The notes under the pieces were generated by a model that did not search any database, was not told where the DNA came from, and saw only the letters and a list, made by a program, of their open reading frames with translations. Source: Nemertoderma westbladi (lineage: Eukaryota > Xenacoelomorpha > Nemertodermatida > Nemertodermatidae). From it: DNA of 64,000 nt. The stretch lies in NCBI GenBank assembly GCA_032718475.1, contig JAUCBJ010005332.1, positions 1-64,000 of the forward strand, read 5' to 3'. Shown here piece after piece: positions 10,883 through 20,200 of the stretch (the stretch's first letter is position 1; each line of letters starts with the position of its first letter). Both the position numbers and the translations under genes were made by a program.

Positions 10883-11466
10883 GAATAATAAATATTACGC
10901 TATGCGTACAAACTACTCAAACAAAATACAGACCAAACGCTGGCAGACTACTATCAAGCCCAAACAAACTACAGTATATGCAGACTCCGAAATGGTTAGT
11001 TAGTATGCGTTCTAACCGAGTAGTACGACTTATTCTTTCAGGGGGATTTACCTCACAGCACTGGAAGCCCCTACGTTCCTAACTAGTACTTTATCGGACA
11101 TACACTCTACACACACTGCAATCTCTTCAGACCTAACAACAGCCAGGCAACAATCCAGCCTACAAATTATCTAAATAAGAAATATTACGCTACCCGTACA
11201 GACTACACAAACAAAAATACAGACCAAACGCTGGTAGACTACTATCAAGCCTAAACAAACCACAATATATGCAGACTCCGAAATGGTTAGTTAGTATGCG
11301 TTCTAACCGAGTAGTACGACTTATTCTTTCAAGGGGATTTACCTCACAGCACTGGAAGCCCCTACGTTCCTAACTAGTACTTTATCGGACATACACTCTA
11401 CACACACTGTAATCTCTTCAGACCTAACAACAGTCAGACAACAGTCCAGCCTACAAATTATCTATA
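10883..11466. repeat. 290-bp tandem duplication in BEL1 leader/LTR
   Basis: 10883-11172 is repeated at 11173-11466 with a handful of mismatches (AATATTACGC at 10891 and 11181; GATTTACCTCACAGCACTGG in both). BEL2 has one copy at about 46405-46700, so the duplication is specific to BEL1. Confidence 0.8.
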
Positions 11467-12137
11467 CAATCTGAGCAGGCTTACACGTCCTCTGCTCAAT
11501 ATTAGCCTACAAATAAATAAAACTGACAGAAATAAGTAAACCATACAAAGGAATAAGGGGTGATCAATCCCTAATCCCCTAACAGCCTACAATATACAAT
11601 ATATCACAATCGAAATAATACTGGTGTACCTGTACTGCTGTAAGTACCGGTTCGGGTGGTTAGGTAGGCCTAGTTAGGCCTACTGGGTACCGGTCGACCG
11701 GTACTTCAGCTTTATTGCCTACGTTGCAATACAGAAGCTATAACTGTTATTGTTCGCGCTTTCAGACCTTTAGCAGTTTAACCTGCCAAATTTAGATGTC
11801 TTCTAGATTATAAATCGACTTTAGCCTATGACGAGTATTTGATACAATACATTAGCCGAAGCTAGTCTATGCGTGACCATTCACCCGCTGGATATACCCG
11901 GGAGACTGGATTCGGAAGCTTTGACCTTATTGCGGTGTAGGCCTACTGTATTATTCGACTGATCGTTAATATATAATTTCTGACAAATATTATTCACTTT
12001 CGGGAAATATTAACAGTTCCTTTAGGACGTGGCGCTCTAAATATGTAAAAAGAGTTATGACTTACACTAGACACAATGGGATGGCTATTGATTCACGTAT
12101 AAAGCGCATTCTTTAGGAGATGCTTTGTTATCAGTCA

Positions 12138-12909
12138 CAATCATGCACACTACCGCACAATACTGCACACCGATCTGCCGACCTTCACTAATTTTAGTCA
12201 CATATAAAGAGAACAGCAACCGACACATGTAGTGCCTATGAAATAGCATTAGATTCATTCCAAAACCACTTTAATGTAAGTCGCAATTGCTATATGTAAC
12301 CTGTCTCTTACCTTCAGTATATCAAGAAGATTGGGGGGTTTTATGATTATTTATCGATATTATCCAAATATAATAATATTCCATCAACTGATATAATTAA
12401 TAACCGACAGTGAATAGCAGTAAAAATGCGGTGTTTGTAGTTGACAATATGATTTGCATTGATATGCAGTGTGTTGAGTTGGTATGGTTTGATAACAGTT
12501 ATAAGTTTCTATTACCAAAGCCTACTAATGTTTGGCTAAAGCCTGAAACACAGAAATTCCAAAGCCGGTCTTCTGGCTGTGGACAAAATACACATACTGA
12601 CTGAATTGCATGAGTTTCTGTATACAATCTCCAACACAAAGAAAATCGCTCTGATTGGTCGACCGAACAAAGATCAAGGGAAAAATTACATGTGTACATA
12701 TCAGCTGATAGATGTCGTCATCGTAACTACACTGTATCAAGAGGATCTTGGCTTATTGCGACATAAAATCGCTAGTTATGTCCGCTAAAGTACACATACA
12801 GAAGAAATGGCTTTTTATGTCCACTAAAACACCGGTACAGTAAGGAAACGGCTTTTTATGTCCGTTAAAACACCTACAGAGTATTTTGCGGGGAAAATAA
12901 CTAGCTAGA
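12138..12909 (-). repeat. BEL1 5' LTR, outer part
   Basis: Matches 1-803 and, with more differences, 47384-48176 of BEL2. It stops abruptly after CTAGCTAGA at 12909. The missing LTR tip is found at 15709-15727 after an insert, so it is a split LTR rather than a truncated one. Confidence 0.8.
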
Positions 12910-12912
12910 CGG

Positions 12913-13185
12913 TCAGGGCCCTAAACCGATTAGGTTCTCTGTTCGCAGAACACCGAACACTATTCCGGCCACGGAACTAGTCCAGCAGAATGCCTTTATA
13001 GAATCCTGGGATTTGGGGGACGAGAGGATCTCAGCAACTAAGCGAAAACGAACAATAGGATGTTCCTCGATCCCCCCCCAAAATTTATCCAGAAGACTTT
13101 TCGCCATACATAATGTGTTAAAAAAGTCTACGGTTCTCCGTCTAGGGCCAATTTGAGTCAAAAAGTCCGCTTCCCTAGCAACCAC
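12913..13185 (-). CDS. Short unrecognised ORF (90 codons) at the edge of the insert
   Basis: ATG at 13185. The frame includes GPRRRTVDFFNTL and SLLDKFWGG and looks compositionally protein-like, but it matches no family I know. It ends three bases from the insert border, so it could be the tail of a longer gene cut by insertion, or chance. Confidence 0.2.
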   Translation of the reverse strand: MVAREADFLTQIGPRRRTVDFFNTLCMAKSLLDKFWGGIEEHPIVRFRLVAEILSSPKSQDSIKAFCWTSSVAGIVFGVLRTENLIGLGP

Positions 13186-13370
13186 GTTGCTATGGAGCTA
13201 CAGCCAAAACGGCTAATGCTACGGAGTTGGGACCGGCGCCAATCGATAGGCAGCATATGGGTTTACATTCAAGGAGCTTTTTTTGGAGGTGTCAGATCAT
13301 GATCTTTACCATGATCAGCAAAGATCAGTTTTGATCAGCAATCGGACACTCAAGGCTTGCTCCAATCGAA

Positions 13371-14700
13371 AAACTTAACATTACAAAAAGATTCAGCGAC
13401 CCCACATTAGTCATGATTCCCGTTAAAAGATTAAAAAAAAAGTGAATTCTTCCCGGTCAAAACGCAAGATCATGATCGCGCAAAGATCGGACTTCGTAAA
13501 ATCGTAACTAAGCATTTTGGATATAAACAATTACTGTAGGAAACGTTCAGAACACCGCCCTGAGTCGATTAAAAAAAAATTGGCTCGATCGGACAACCGG
13601 TTCTCGAGATCTGATACCTGATCATTAAAGATCATATTTTTCGGTTTTTTCCAATTTTCTCGAAAACTTTGTTTGAGACCCCCGATTTTTTTTTTACGAA
13701 TCGACTTCTATGATGAAGGGGCAACTTTTGAGCATTTCGAAATTTTCAAAAAGCGATTTGATCAGGCCGCGATCAGAAAAGATCGTGTTTTTGGTTTTAT
13801 TTCAAAGACCAAGTCCTGGGAGTTCACCGTATGGAAAAACTTAACATCACAAAAAGATTCCTCACCCTCGAATTATGGGGGGTAGCCAAAATTTGGGCAT
13901 AAAAAAGTTCAAGTCTAGTGGGTCAAAACTCAAGATCATGATCGCGAACAGATCAGTACTTTTAAAATCTAATCTAATCATTTTTCTAATAAACATTCAT
14001 TGTAAGAAATGTTCAATGGTCTATTCTGAGTTGATTAAAAAAAATTGGCTCGATCGGCCAACCGGTTCTCGAGATCAGCTTCCTGATCATAAAAGATCAT
14101 GTTTTTCGGTTTTTCCCGATTTTCTCGAAAACTTTGTTTGAGACCCCCGATTTTTTTTTTACTAATCGACTTCTATTAAGAAGGGGCAACTTTTGGGCAT
14201 TTCGAAATTTTCAAAAAGCGATTTGATCAGGCCATGATCAGGAAAGATCATGTTTTCGGTTTTATTTCGAAGACCAAGTCCTGTGAGATCACCGTATGAA
14301 AAAACTTAACATTACACAAATATTCCTCACCCTCGAATTAGGGGGGGTAGCCAAAATCTGACCAAAAAAAGTTCAATTCTAGGTGGTCAAAAGATCATGA
14401 TCGCAAAATGATCAGTTTTTCGGTAATTACTTCTAAGCATTTTGGGGCAAAACTTTCAAACTAAAAAACATTCACTGGAGTGTTCTAAGTAGATTAAAAA
14501 AAATTTCGACTCAATAGGCCTATCGGTACCGGAGATATGGTCGTCCAAAGTCTGCTTCCGGTAATTCGAAAATATTTCGAAAACCCTTGATCGAATTTTT
14601 TCCTTGAAAATATGTGAATGTACAGTTAGTGGACCCGCATCTAACGATATATCACAATCCATATTTCGGATGACAGGTACCGGTGAAATAAGACTTTACC
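13371..14700. repeat. GATC-rich tandem repeat, period ~465 bp, about 2.7 units
   Basis: AAACTTAACA starts at 13371, 13837 and 14302. Each unit then shows, in order, a GATCATGATCGC palindromic cluster, a GATTAAAAAAAATT tract, CTCGATCGG with CAACCGGTTCTCGAGATC, the block TTTTCTCGAAAACTTTG followed by GAGACCCCCGATTTT, and GATTTGATCAGGCC. The third unit decays after ~14470. GATC tetranucleotides are strongly over-represented. Frames such as 13673-13885 and 13875-14141 lie wholly inside it and are not credible genes. Confidence 0.8.
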
Positions 14701-15567
14701 GAAAAAAATTCAAATTTTAGCTACTCATGTCTGACTATCTCGAAAACTATAATAGGTATGGAAATACTTTCACTGCAAGAAATGTTCGCCTATCCAATGC
14801 ATTTCTAACTCTGTGCTCGGATTTTGCATAGTTTCAAAACCTACAACTTAACCCCCCCAGCGGAGGGAACGGAGTGACCGGAGCGCCAGTACTATCTTTC
14901 ATTATTATGAAGTAATAAGGGCGGTGGGTGGGGTAGGTGGTGAACACTATTTATAGGGTGGAGGGAGGGTCTAGTATATTACTTTAGGATATTTGATTTC
15001 TTTGCAATATAGTTTAGCTGCCTCAGTCTTACTTGTAATATGTTATACATTATACCAAATTATATCAAGTTTTAACATACTACATTGTCTACCTGTAGGA
15101 GAAATATACAATGTAGGGCTCATAATATATTTATAAATAGATTTAGTATATTTACATTGTATAACAGAGTTAATTGATACTATTACGGTATTATACTAAA
15201 GACGCCGCTTTGATATATCTGATCAAATGGCAATTTCTTGTATATTATCTATTTCACTATCTTGGGTATATCATTCAATTTCTAAAACTATAATAATAAA
15301 CATTTACTTTACTTCTTGTTTACTCGCATGGATATATTGATATAAAACACTTCAGTATAATATCTTATAGGGCCAAACGCAGATTAATCGGAATAATATG
15401 TGTAATTATTATTACAATTGGCACATTGAAGTAAGTAGTACATGAGTTTGATAAAATAATTATGAATCTGTATCTTATTCTACTTTGTCTATATGATTAT
15501 GTTATATAATAATGTTACTTTATCACTTTGGTTTAAACCGATCTCCTTTACTATTACTTACTACTTA

Positions 15568-15614
15568 TACTACTACTACTACTACTATTACTACTACTGC
15601 TACTGACTACTACA
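15568..15614. repeat. (TAC)n microsatellite
   Basis: Mostly uninterrupted TAC/ACT triplets with a few TAT/TGC variants, inside the insert in the BEL1 LTR. Confidence 0.85.
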
Positions 15615-15708
15615 GAGTTATATATTATAAGAGGATGGGGTTCGTGATTATTAGTTATTATACAAGTGCCCCTCGGCTATAGAGAGTCCACCCTCGGTTG
15701 CTTACTGG

Positions 15709-15727
15709 ATCCGCAAAAGCCTTTACA
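15709..15727 (-). repeat. Detached tip of BEL1 5' LTR
   Basis: ATCCGCAAAAGCCTTTACA equals the outer LTR end at 1278-1296 and 48173-48191. It marks the exact 5' terminus of BEL1. The next bases, TGGAG (15728-15732), should be the target duplication. The other copy lies outside the window. Confidence 0.8.
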
Positions 15728-16809
15728 TGGAGTATTGTCGACACTAATTGAGTAGTACTTTGATGTTTTTATACGTTTAACAACTTCCTCCCTGACTTGA
15801 TCTCCCATTACTTCATCAGTTCATTATATATAGTCGAGCTCAAATAGCTCACAGAACCACGACCCTGATTAGCATATTGCTCCAAATGCCGTGACAGCAC
15901 TACATCAAACTTGGCAAGCAATTCAATAGTGCCAAGATAAATCCCATTGTGGGGTGATCCTACAGTCTCATTGTCACCCCTGAATGCCAAATTTCGCTCA
16001 GCCATGAACTTGATTATTTCGACGAGTCTTGTCAACACTCGAATCCACTCATTGCGTTCTTCATCCAGCTGCATAACTAGCTCAGCATCACCTCTACCAC
16101 GACACATTGCCCGTCGCACATATCCCATCATCGACTCAATATGATCACTGGATGACTCATGCTGCTCGAGGCGCGTCTGAGCATGGGTCCAGTCACTGAA
16201 TCCAGTTACAGGTTGTTGGTGACGCAGTGTACAAAAGAGCTTATAAACTAAACAGTATACATAACCATTGTATGGACTAAAGCACAACCATGTGCACTTG
16301 GAAGACTTTGTGTTCTTTAGCTTGCGTTCAAACATGCTCATACCACACTTCCGAGCTACTGAACGTCCTTCCTTCAGAACTGTCTGCACTGCGGACAGTT
16401 CAAGTGACTTTGGATCCTCATGCTGTAGCTTGGAGACATTCAAGTTATCCACAGCATCAATTTGAACGTCAGTAAGTTTATCTGGCCACAGGCCGACATC
16501 ACATTCAACAAGCAGCACTTTAGGTTCCATCTCTGGATCTTGCTGCACATCTATGTCTCCCTCTTGGACCTCACAGTCCGAGTCCGTACCTGGTAAATAA
16601 CTGGAGCAAGCATCACATTGCGATTCCAAACCGTCATCACTCTCAACTTCACTTACTGCTGCACCTGTCACTGGTCCAAAGAAAGCTGTAAGTGGCTGTG
16701 TTCCTGCAATACCCGCAGATTCCTTGCGTCTCCTCTCTTTACATTTTTCATGGCCAGACATTTGCTTTCGTTTCTTTCCGATGTGTCGGTCTGCTGATCG
16801 GTCTGCCAT
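15728..16809 (-). pseudogene. hAT transposase, TTF-type zinc finger/DUF4371 N-terminal part, broken
   Basis: From ATG 16809 (MADRSADRHIGKKRKQM) a 333-codon frame runs to a stop at 15808. It has a basic N-terminus, an acidic linker, then a TTF-type zinc-finger region characteristic of ZMYM1-like hAT proteins (CTWLCFSPYNGYVYCLVYKLFC, here with the LFC of the finger, and GFSDWTHAQTRLEQHESS), followed by the start of the DUF4371 region (FRGDNETVGSPHNGIYLG). Just before the stop the frame shifts. In the next frame the family sequence continues (REEVVKRIKTSKYYSISVD) until it is cut at 15728 by the BEL1 LTR. The RNase-H-like catalytic core and dimerisation domain are absent. An upstream in-frame extension to 16956 is not chosen, because it lies in a non-coding tandem repeat. 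Confidence 0.8.
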
Positions 16810-16831
16810 AATTACAGTTAGCAAAACAGTA

Positions 16832-17127
16832 CTGTATACATGTAGGTAGTGTACTGTAGACCTACTACTGTAAGTTGTACTCACAGACTGAACATCAACT
16901 GAAACTTTATAGCTTATACGTGTAGGCCTACTCCTACTAGAGAATAACTGCAACATTTATGTACTAAACCACTGTTCTTTCTGTATACATGTAGTGTACT
17001 GTAAACGCATACTACTGTAAGTTGTACTCACAGACTGAACATCAACTGAAACTTTATAGCTTATACGTGTAGGCCTACTCCTACAAGTGAATAACTGAAA
17101 CATTTATGCACTAAACCAATGTCCTTT
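16832..17127. repeat. 149-bp two-copy tandem repeat in the hAT 5' region
   Basis: CTGTATACATGTAG starts at 16832 and 16981. Both copies continue through ACAGACTGAACATCAACTG and TTATACGTGTAGGCCTACTC, with a few differences. It lies between the terminal inverted repeat and the transposase ATG, where hAT elements often carry subterminal repeats. Confidence 0.8.
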
Positions 17128-17223
17128 CCTGTAAGTTATTCTGTTAATTTTTCTCATAATTTTTGAGTGTTGAGTGGTGGAGGCCCCTCAGTTGCGGAGG
17201 CCCTTGAGCACGTGCACACTGTG

Positions 17224-17245
17224 CGCATTGGGTAATCCAGCACTG
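17224..17245 (-). repeat. hAT terminal inverted repeat (one end)
   Basis: On the minus strand the end reads CAGTGCTGGATTACCCAATG, the CAGTG...GGATTA...CCAATG type of terminus typical of ZMYM1-like hAT elements. It is followed inward by GGGCC-rich sequence. The partner end is not in the window. Confidence 0.65.
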
Positions 17246-20200
17246 CTCAGAACCGTCGGCCCTCAGAAAGGATCAGCAACTGAACTTCCTACACCGAATG
17301 AATGCCTCTCAGAACTGTCGGCCCCCATAAAGGATCTGCAACTGAACTTCCTACACCGAATGAATGCCTCTCAGAACCGTCGGCCCTCAAAGGATCGGCA
17401 ACTGAACTTCCTACACCGACTGAATGCCTCTCAGAACCGTCGGCCCTCATAAAGGATCGGCAACTGAACTTCCTACACCGAATGAATGCCTCTGAGAACC
17501 GTTGGCCCTCATAAAGGATCGGCAACTGAACTTCCTACACCGAATGAACGCCTCTCATAACCGTCGACCCTCATAAAGGATCGGCAACTGAACTTCCTAC
17601 ACCAAATGAACACCTCTCAGAACCATCAGCCCTCAAATGATCGGCAACTGAACTTCCTACACCGAATGAATGCCTCTGAGAACCGTTGGCCCTCATAAAG
17701 GATCGGCAACTGAACTTCCTACATCGAATGAACGCCTCTCATAACCGTCGACCCTCATAAAGGATCGGCAACTGAACTTCCTACACCAAATGAACGCCTC
17801 TCAGAACCATCAGCCCTCAAAGGATCGGCAACTGAACTTGCTACACCGAAAGAATGGCTCTCATAACCGTCGGCCCTCATAAAGGATCGGCAACTGAACT
17901 TCCTACACCAAATGAACGCCTCTCAGAACCGCCGGCCCTCATAAAGGATCGGCAACTGAACTTCCTACGCCGAATGAATGCCTCTCAGAACCGTCGGCCC
18001 TCATAAAGGATTGGCAACTGAACTTCCTACACCAAATGAACGCCTCTCAGAACCGTCGGCCCTCATAAAACATCAGCAACTGAACTTCCTATGCCGAATT
18101 AATGACTCTCAGAACCGTTGGCTCTCATAAAGGATCGGCAACTGAACTTCCTTCACCGAATGAATGCCTCTCAGAACCGTAGGCCCTCATAAAGGATCGG
18201 CAACTGAACTTCCTACGCCGAATGAATGCCTCTCAGAACCGTCGGCCCTCATAAAGGATCGGCAACTGAACTTCCTACACCGATGGAAACGCCTCTCAGA
18301 ACCATCAGCCCTCATAAAGGATCGGCAACTGAACTTCCTACACCAAATGAACGCCTCTCAGAACCGTCGGCCCGCATAAAGGATCGGCAACTGTACTTCC
18401 TACACCGAATGAACGCCTCTCAGAACCATCAGCCCTCAAAGGATCGGCAACTGAACTTCCTACACCGAAAGAATGCCTCTCAGAACCGTCGGCCCTCAAA
18501 GGATCAGCAACTGAACTTCCTACACCGAATGAATGCCTCTCAGAACCGTCGGCCCTCATAAAGGATCGGCAACTGAACTTCCTACACCGAATGAATGCCT
18601 CTCAGAACCGTTGGCCCTCATAAAGGATCGGCAACTGAACTTCCTACACCGAATGAATGCCTCTCAGAACCGTCGGCCCTCATAAAGGATCGGCAACTGA
18701 ACTTCCTACACCGAATGAATGCCTCTCAGAACCGTTGGCCCTCATAAAGGATCGGCAACTGAACTTCCTACACCGAATGAATGCCTCTCATAACCATCGG
18801 CCCTCATAAAGGATCGGCAAATGAACTTCCTACACCAAATGAACGCCTCTCAGAACTGCCGGCCCTCATAAAGGATCGGCAACTGAACTTCCTACGCCGA
18901 ATGAATGCCTCTCAGAACCGTCGGCCCTCATAAAGGATCGGCAACTGAACTTCCTACACCAAATGAACGCCTCTCAGAACCGTCGGCCCTCATAAAAGAT
19001 CAGCAACTGAACTTCCTACGCCGAATTAATGCCTCTCAGAACCGTTGGCCCTCATAAAGGATCGGCAACTGAACTTCCTACACCAAATGAACGCCTCTCA
19101 GAACCGTCGGCCCTCATAAAGGATTGGCAACCGAACTTCCTATGCCGAATGAATGCCTCTCAGAACCGTCGGCCCTCATAAAGGATTGGCAACTGAACTT
19201 CCTACACCGAATGAACGCCTCTCAGAACCATCAGCCCTCATAAAGGATCGGCAACTGAACTTCCTACACCGAAAGAATGCCTCTCAGAACCGTCGGCCCT
19301 CAAAGGATCGGCAACTGAACTTCCTACACCGAATGAATGCTTCTCAGAACCGTCGGCCCTCATAAAGGATCGGCAACTGAACTTCCTACACCGAATGAAT
19401 GCCTCTCAGAACCGTCGGCCCTCAAAGGATCGGCAACTGAACTTCCTACACCGAATGAATGCCTCTCAGAACCGTCGGCCCTCATAAAGGATCGGCAACT
19501 GAACTTCCTACACTGAATGAATGCCTCTGAGAACCGTTGGCCCTCATAAAGGATCGGCAACTGAACTTCCTACACCGAATGAACGCCTCTCATAACCGTT
19601 GGCCCTCATAAAGGATCGGCAACTGAACTTCCTACACCAAATGAATGCCTCTCAGAACCATCAGCCCTCAAAGGATCGGCAACTGAACTTCCTACACCGA
19701 AAGAATGCCTCTCAGAACCGTCGGCCCTCAAAGCATCGGCAACTGAACTTCCTACACCGAATGAATGCCTCTCAGAACCGTTGGCCCTCATAAAGGATCG
19801 GCAACTGAACTTCCTACACCAAATGAACGCCTCTCAGAACCGTCGGCCCTCATAAAGGATCGGCAACTGAACTTCATACACCGATGGAAACGCCTCTCAG
19901 AACCATCAGCCCTCATAAAGGATCGGCAACTGAACTTCCTACACCGAAAGAATGCCTCTCAGAACCGTCAGCCCTCATAAAGGATCAGCAACTGAACTTC
20001 CTACACCGAATGAACGCCTCTCAGAACCGTCAGCCCTCATAAAGGATTGGCAACTGAACTTCCTACACTGGATGAACGCCTCTCAGAACCGTAGGCCCTC
20101 ATAAAGGATCGGCAACTGAACTTCCTACGCCGAATTAATGCCTCTCAGAACCGTTGGCCCTCATAAAGGATCGGCAACTGAACTTCCTACACCAAATGAA

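Larger units (their letters stand above)
9560..12137. other. BEL1 5' untranslated leader and inner part of 5' LTR, non-coding
   Basis: No gene. AT-rich sequence alignable along its whole length to 45073-47380 of BEL2. It contains the ACCGGT repeats and a 290-bp duplication listed separately. The LTR/leader boundary and the primer-binding site must lie here, but I could not fix them. A conserved TTTACCTACGCCA word in both copies (10758-10770) is one weak primer-site candidate. Confidence 0.6.
12910..15708. mobile_element. ~2.8-kb unidentified insert in BEL1 5' LTR
   Basis: Both LTR halves are continuous once this segment is removed: CTAGCTAGA then TCCGCAAAAGCC. It begins CGGTCAGGGCCCTAAACC and ends CTCGGTTGCTTACTG(GA). 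I see no terminal inverted repeat and at most 1-3 bp of target duplication. It holds a short unrecognised frame at the left, a GATC-rich ~465-bp tandem repeat in the middle and AT-rich sequence with a TAC microsatellite at the right. No transposase, reverse transcriptase or Rep/helicase motif is visible, so if mobile it is a non-autonomous or fragmentary element. The class is not established. Confidence 0.55.
1..15727 (-). mobile_element. BEL/Pao LTR retrotransposon, copy 1 (BEL1), decayed
   Basis: A BEL/Pao-type element on the minus strand: 5' LTR end at 15727, gag start at 9559, pol stop at 4636, polypurine tract at 1297-1310, and a 3' LTR that leaves the window at base 1. The outer ~770 bp of the LTR occurs at both ends (1-1296 and 12138-12909 plus 15709-15727), differing by roughly ten bases by eye. 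The LTR starts TGTAAAGGC on the minus strand, as expected for a TG...CA LTR. Its inner boundary and primer site could not be placed, because the left LTR is cut by the window edge. A 2.8-kb insert lies in the 5' LTR. The coding part is broken in several places and lacks RT and integrase, so this copy could only have moved in trans. It is inserted in a hAT transposon. Confidence 0.85.
15728..17245 (-). mobile_element. hAT DNA transposon (ZMYM1-like), 5' half
   Basis: A minus-strand hAT element with its 5' terminus at 17245, a transposase start at 16809 and an abrupt end at 15728 where BEL1 begins. The rest of the transposase and the 3' terminus are missing from the window. They may lie beyond the left edge on the other side of BEL1. 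The 8 bp outside the terminus (CTCAGAAC, 17246-17253) belong to the 62-bp satellite, so the hAT element went into, or was later bordered by, that array. Confidence 0.75.

Noticed and set aside
12910-15708. Helitron
   Set aside because: The insertion lies between A and T on the minus strand and that end starts TC, but the other end lacks a CTRR terminus and no Rep/helicase remnant is visible. The evidence is too weak.
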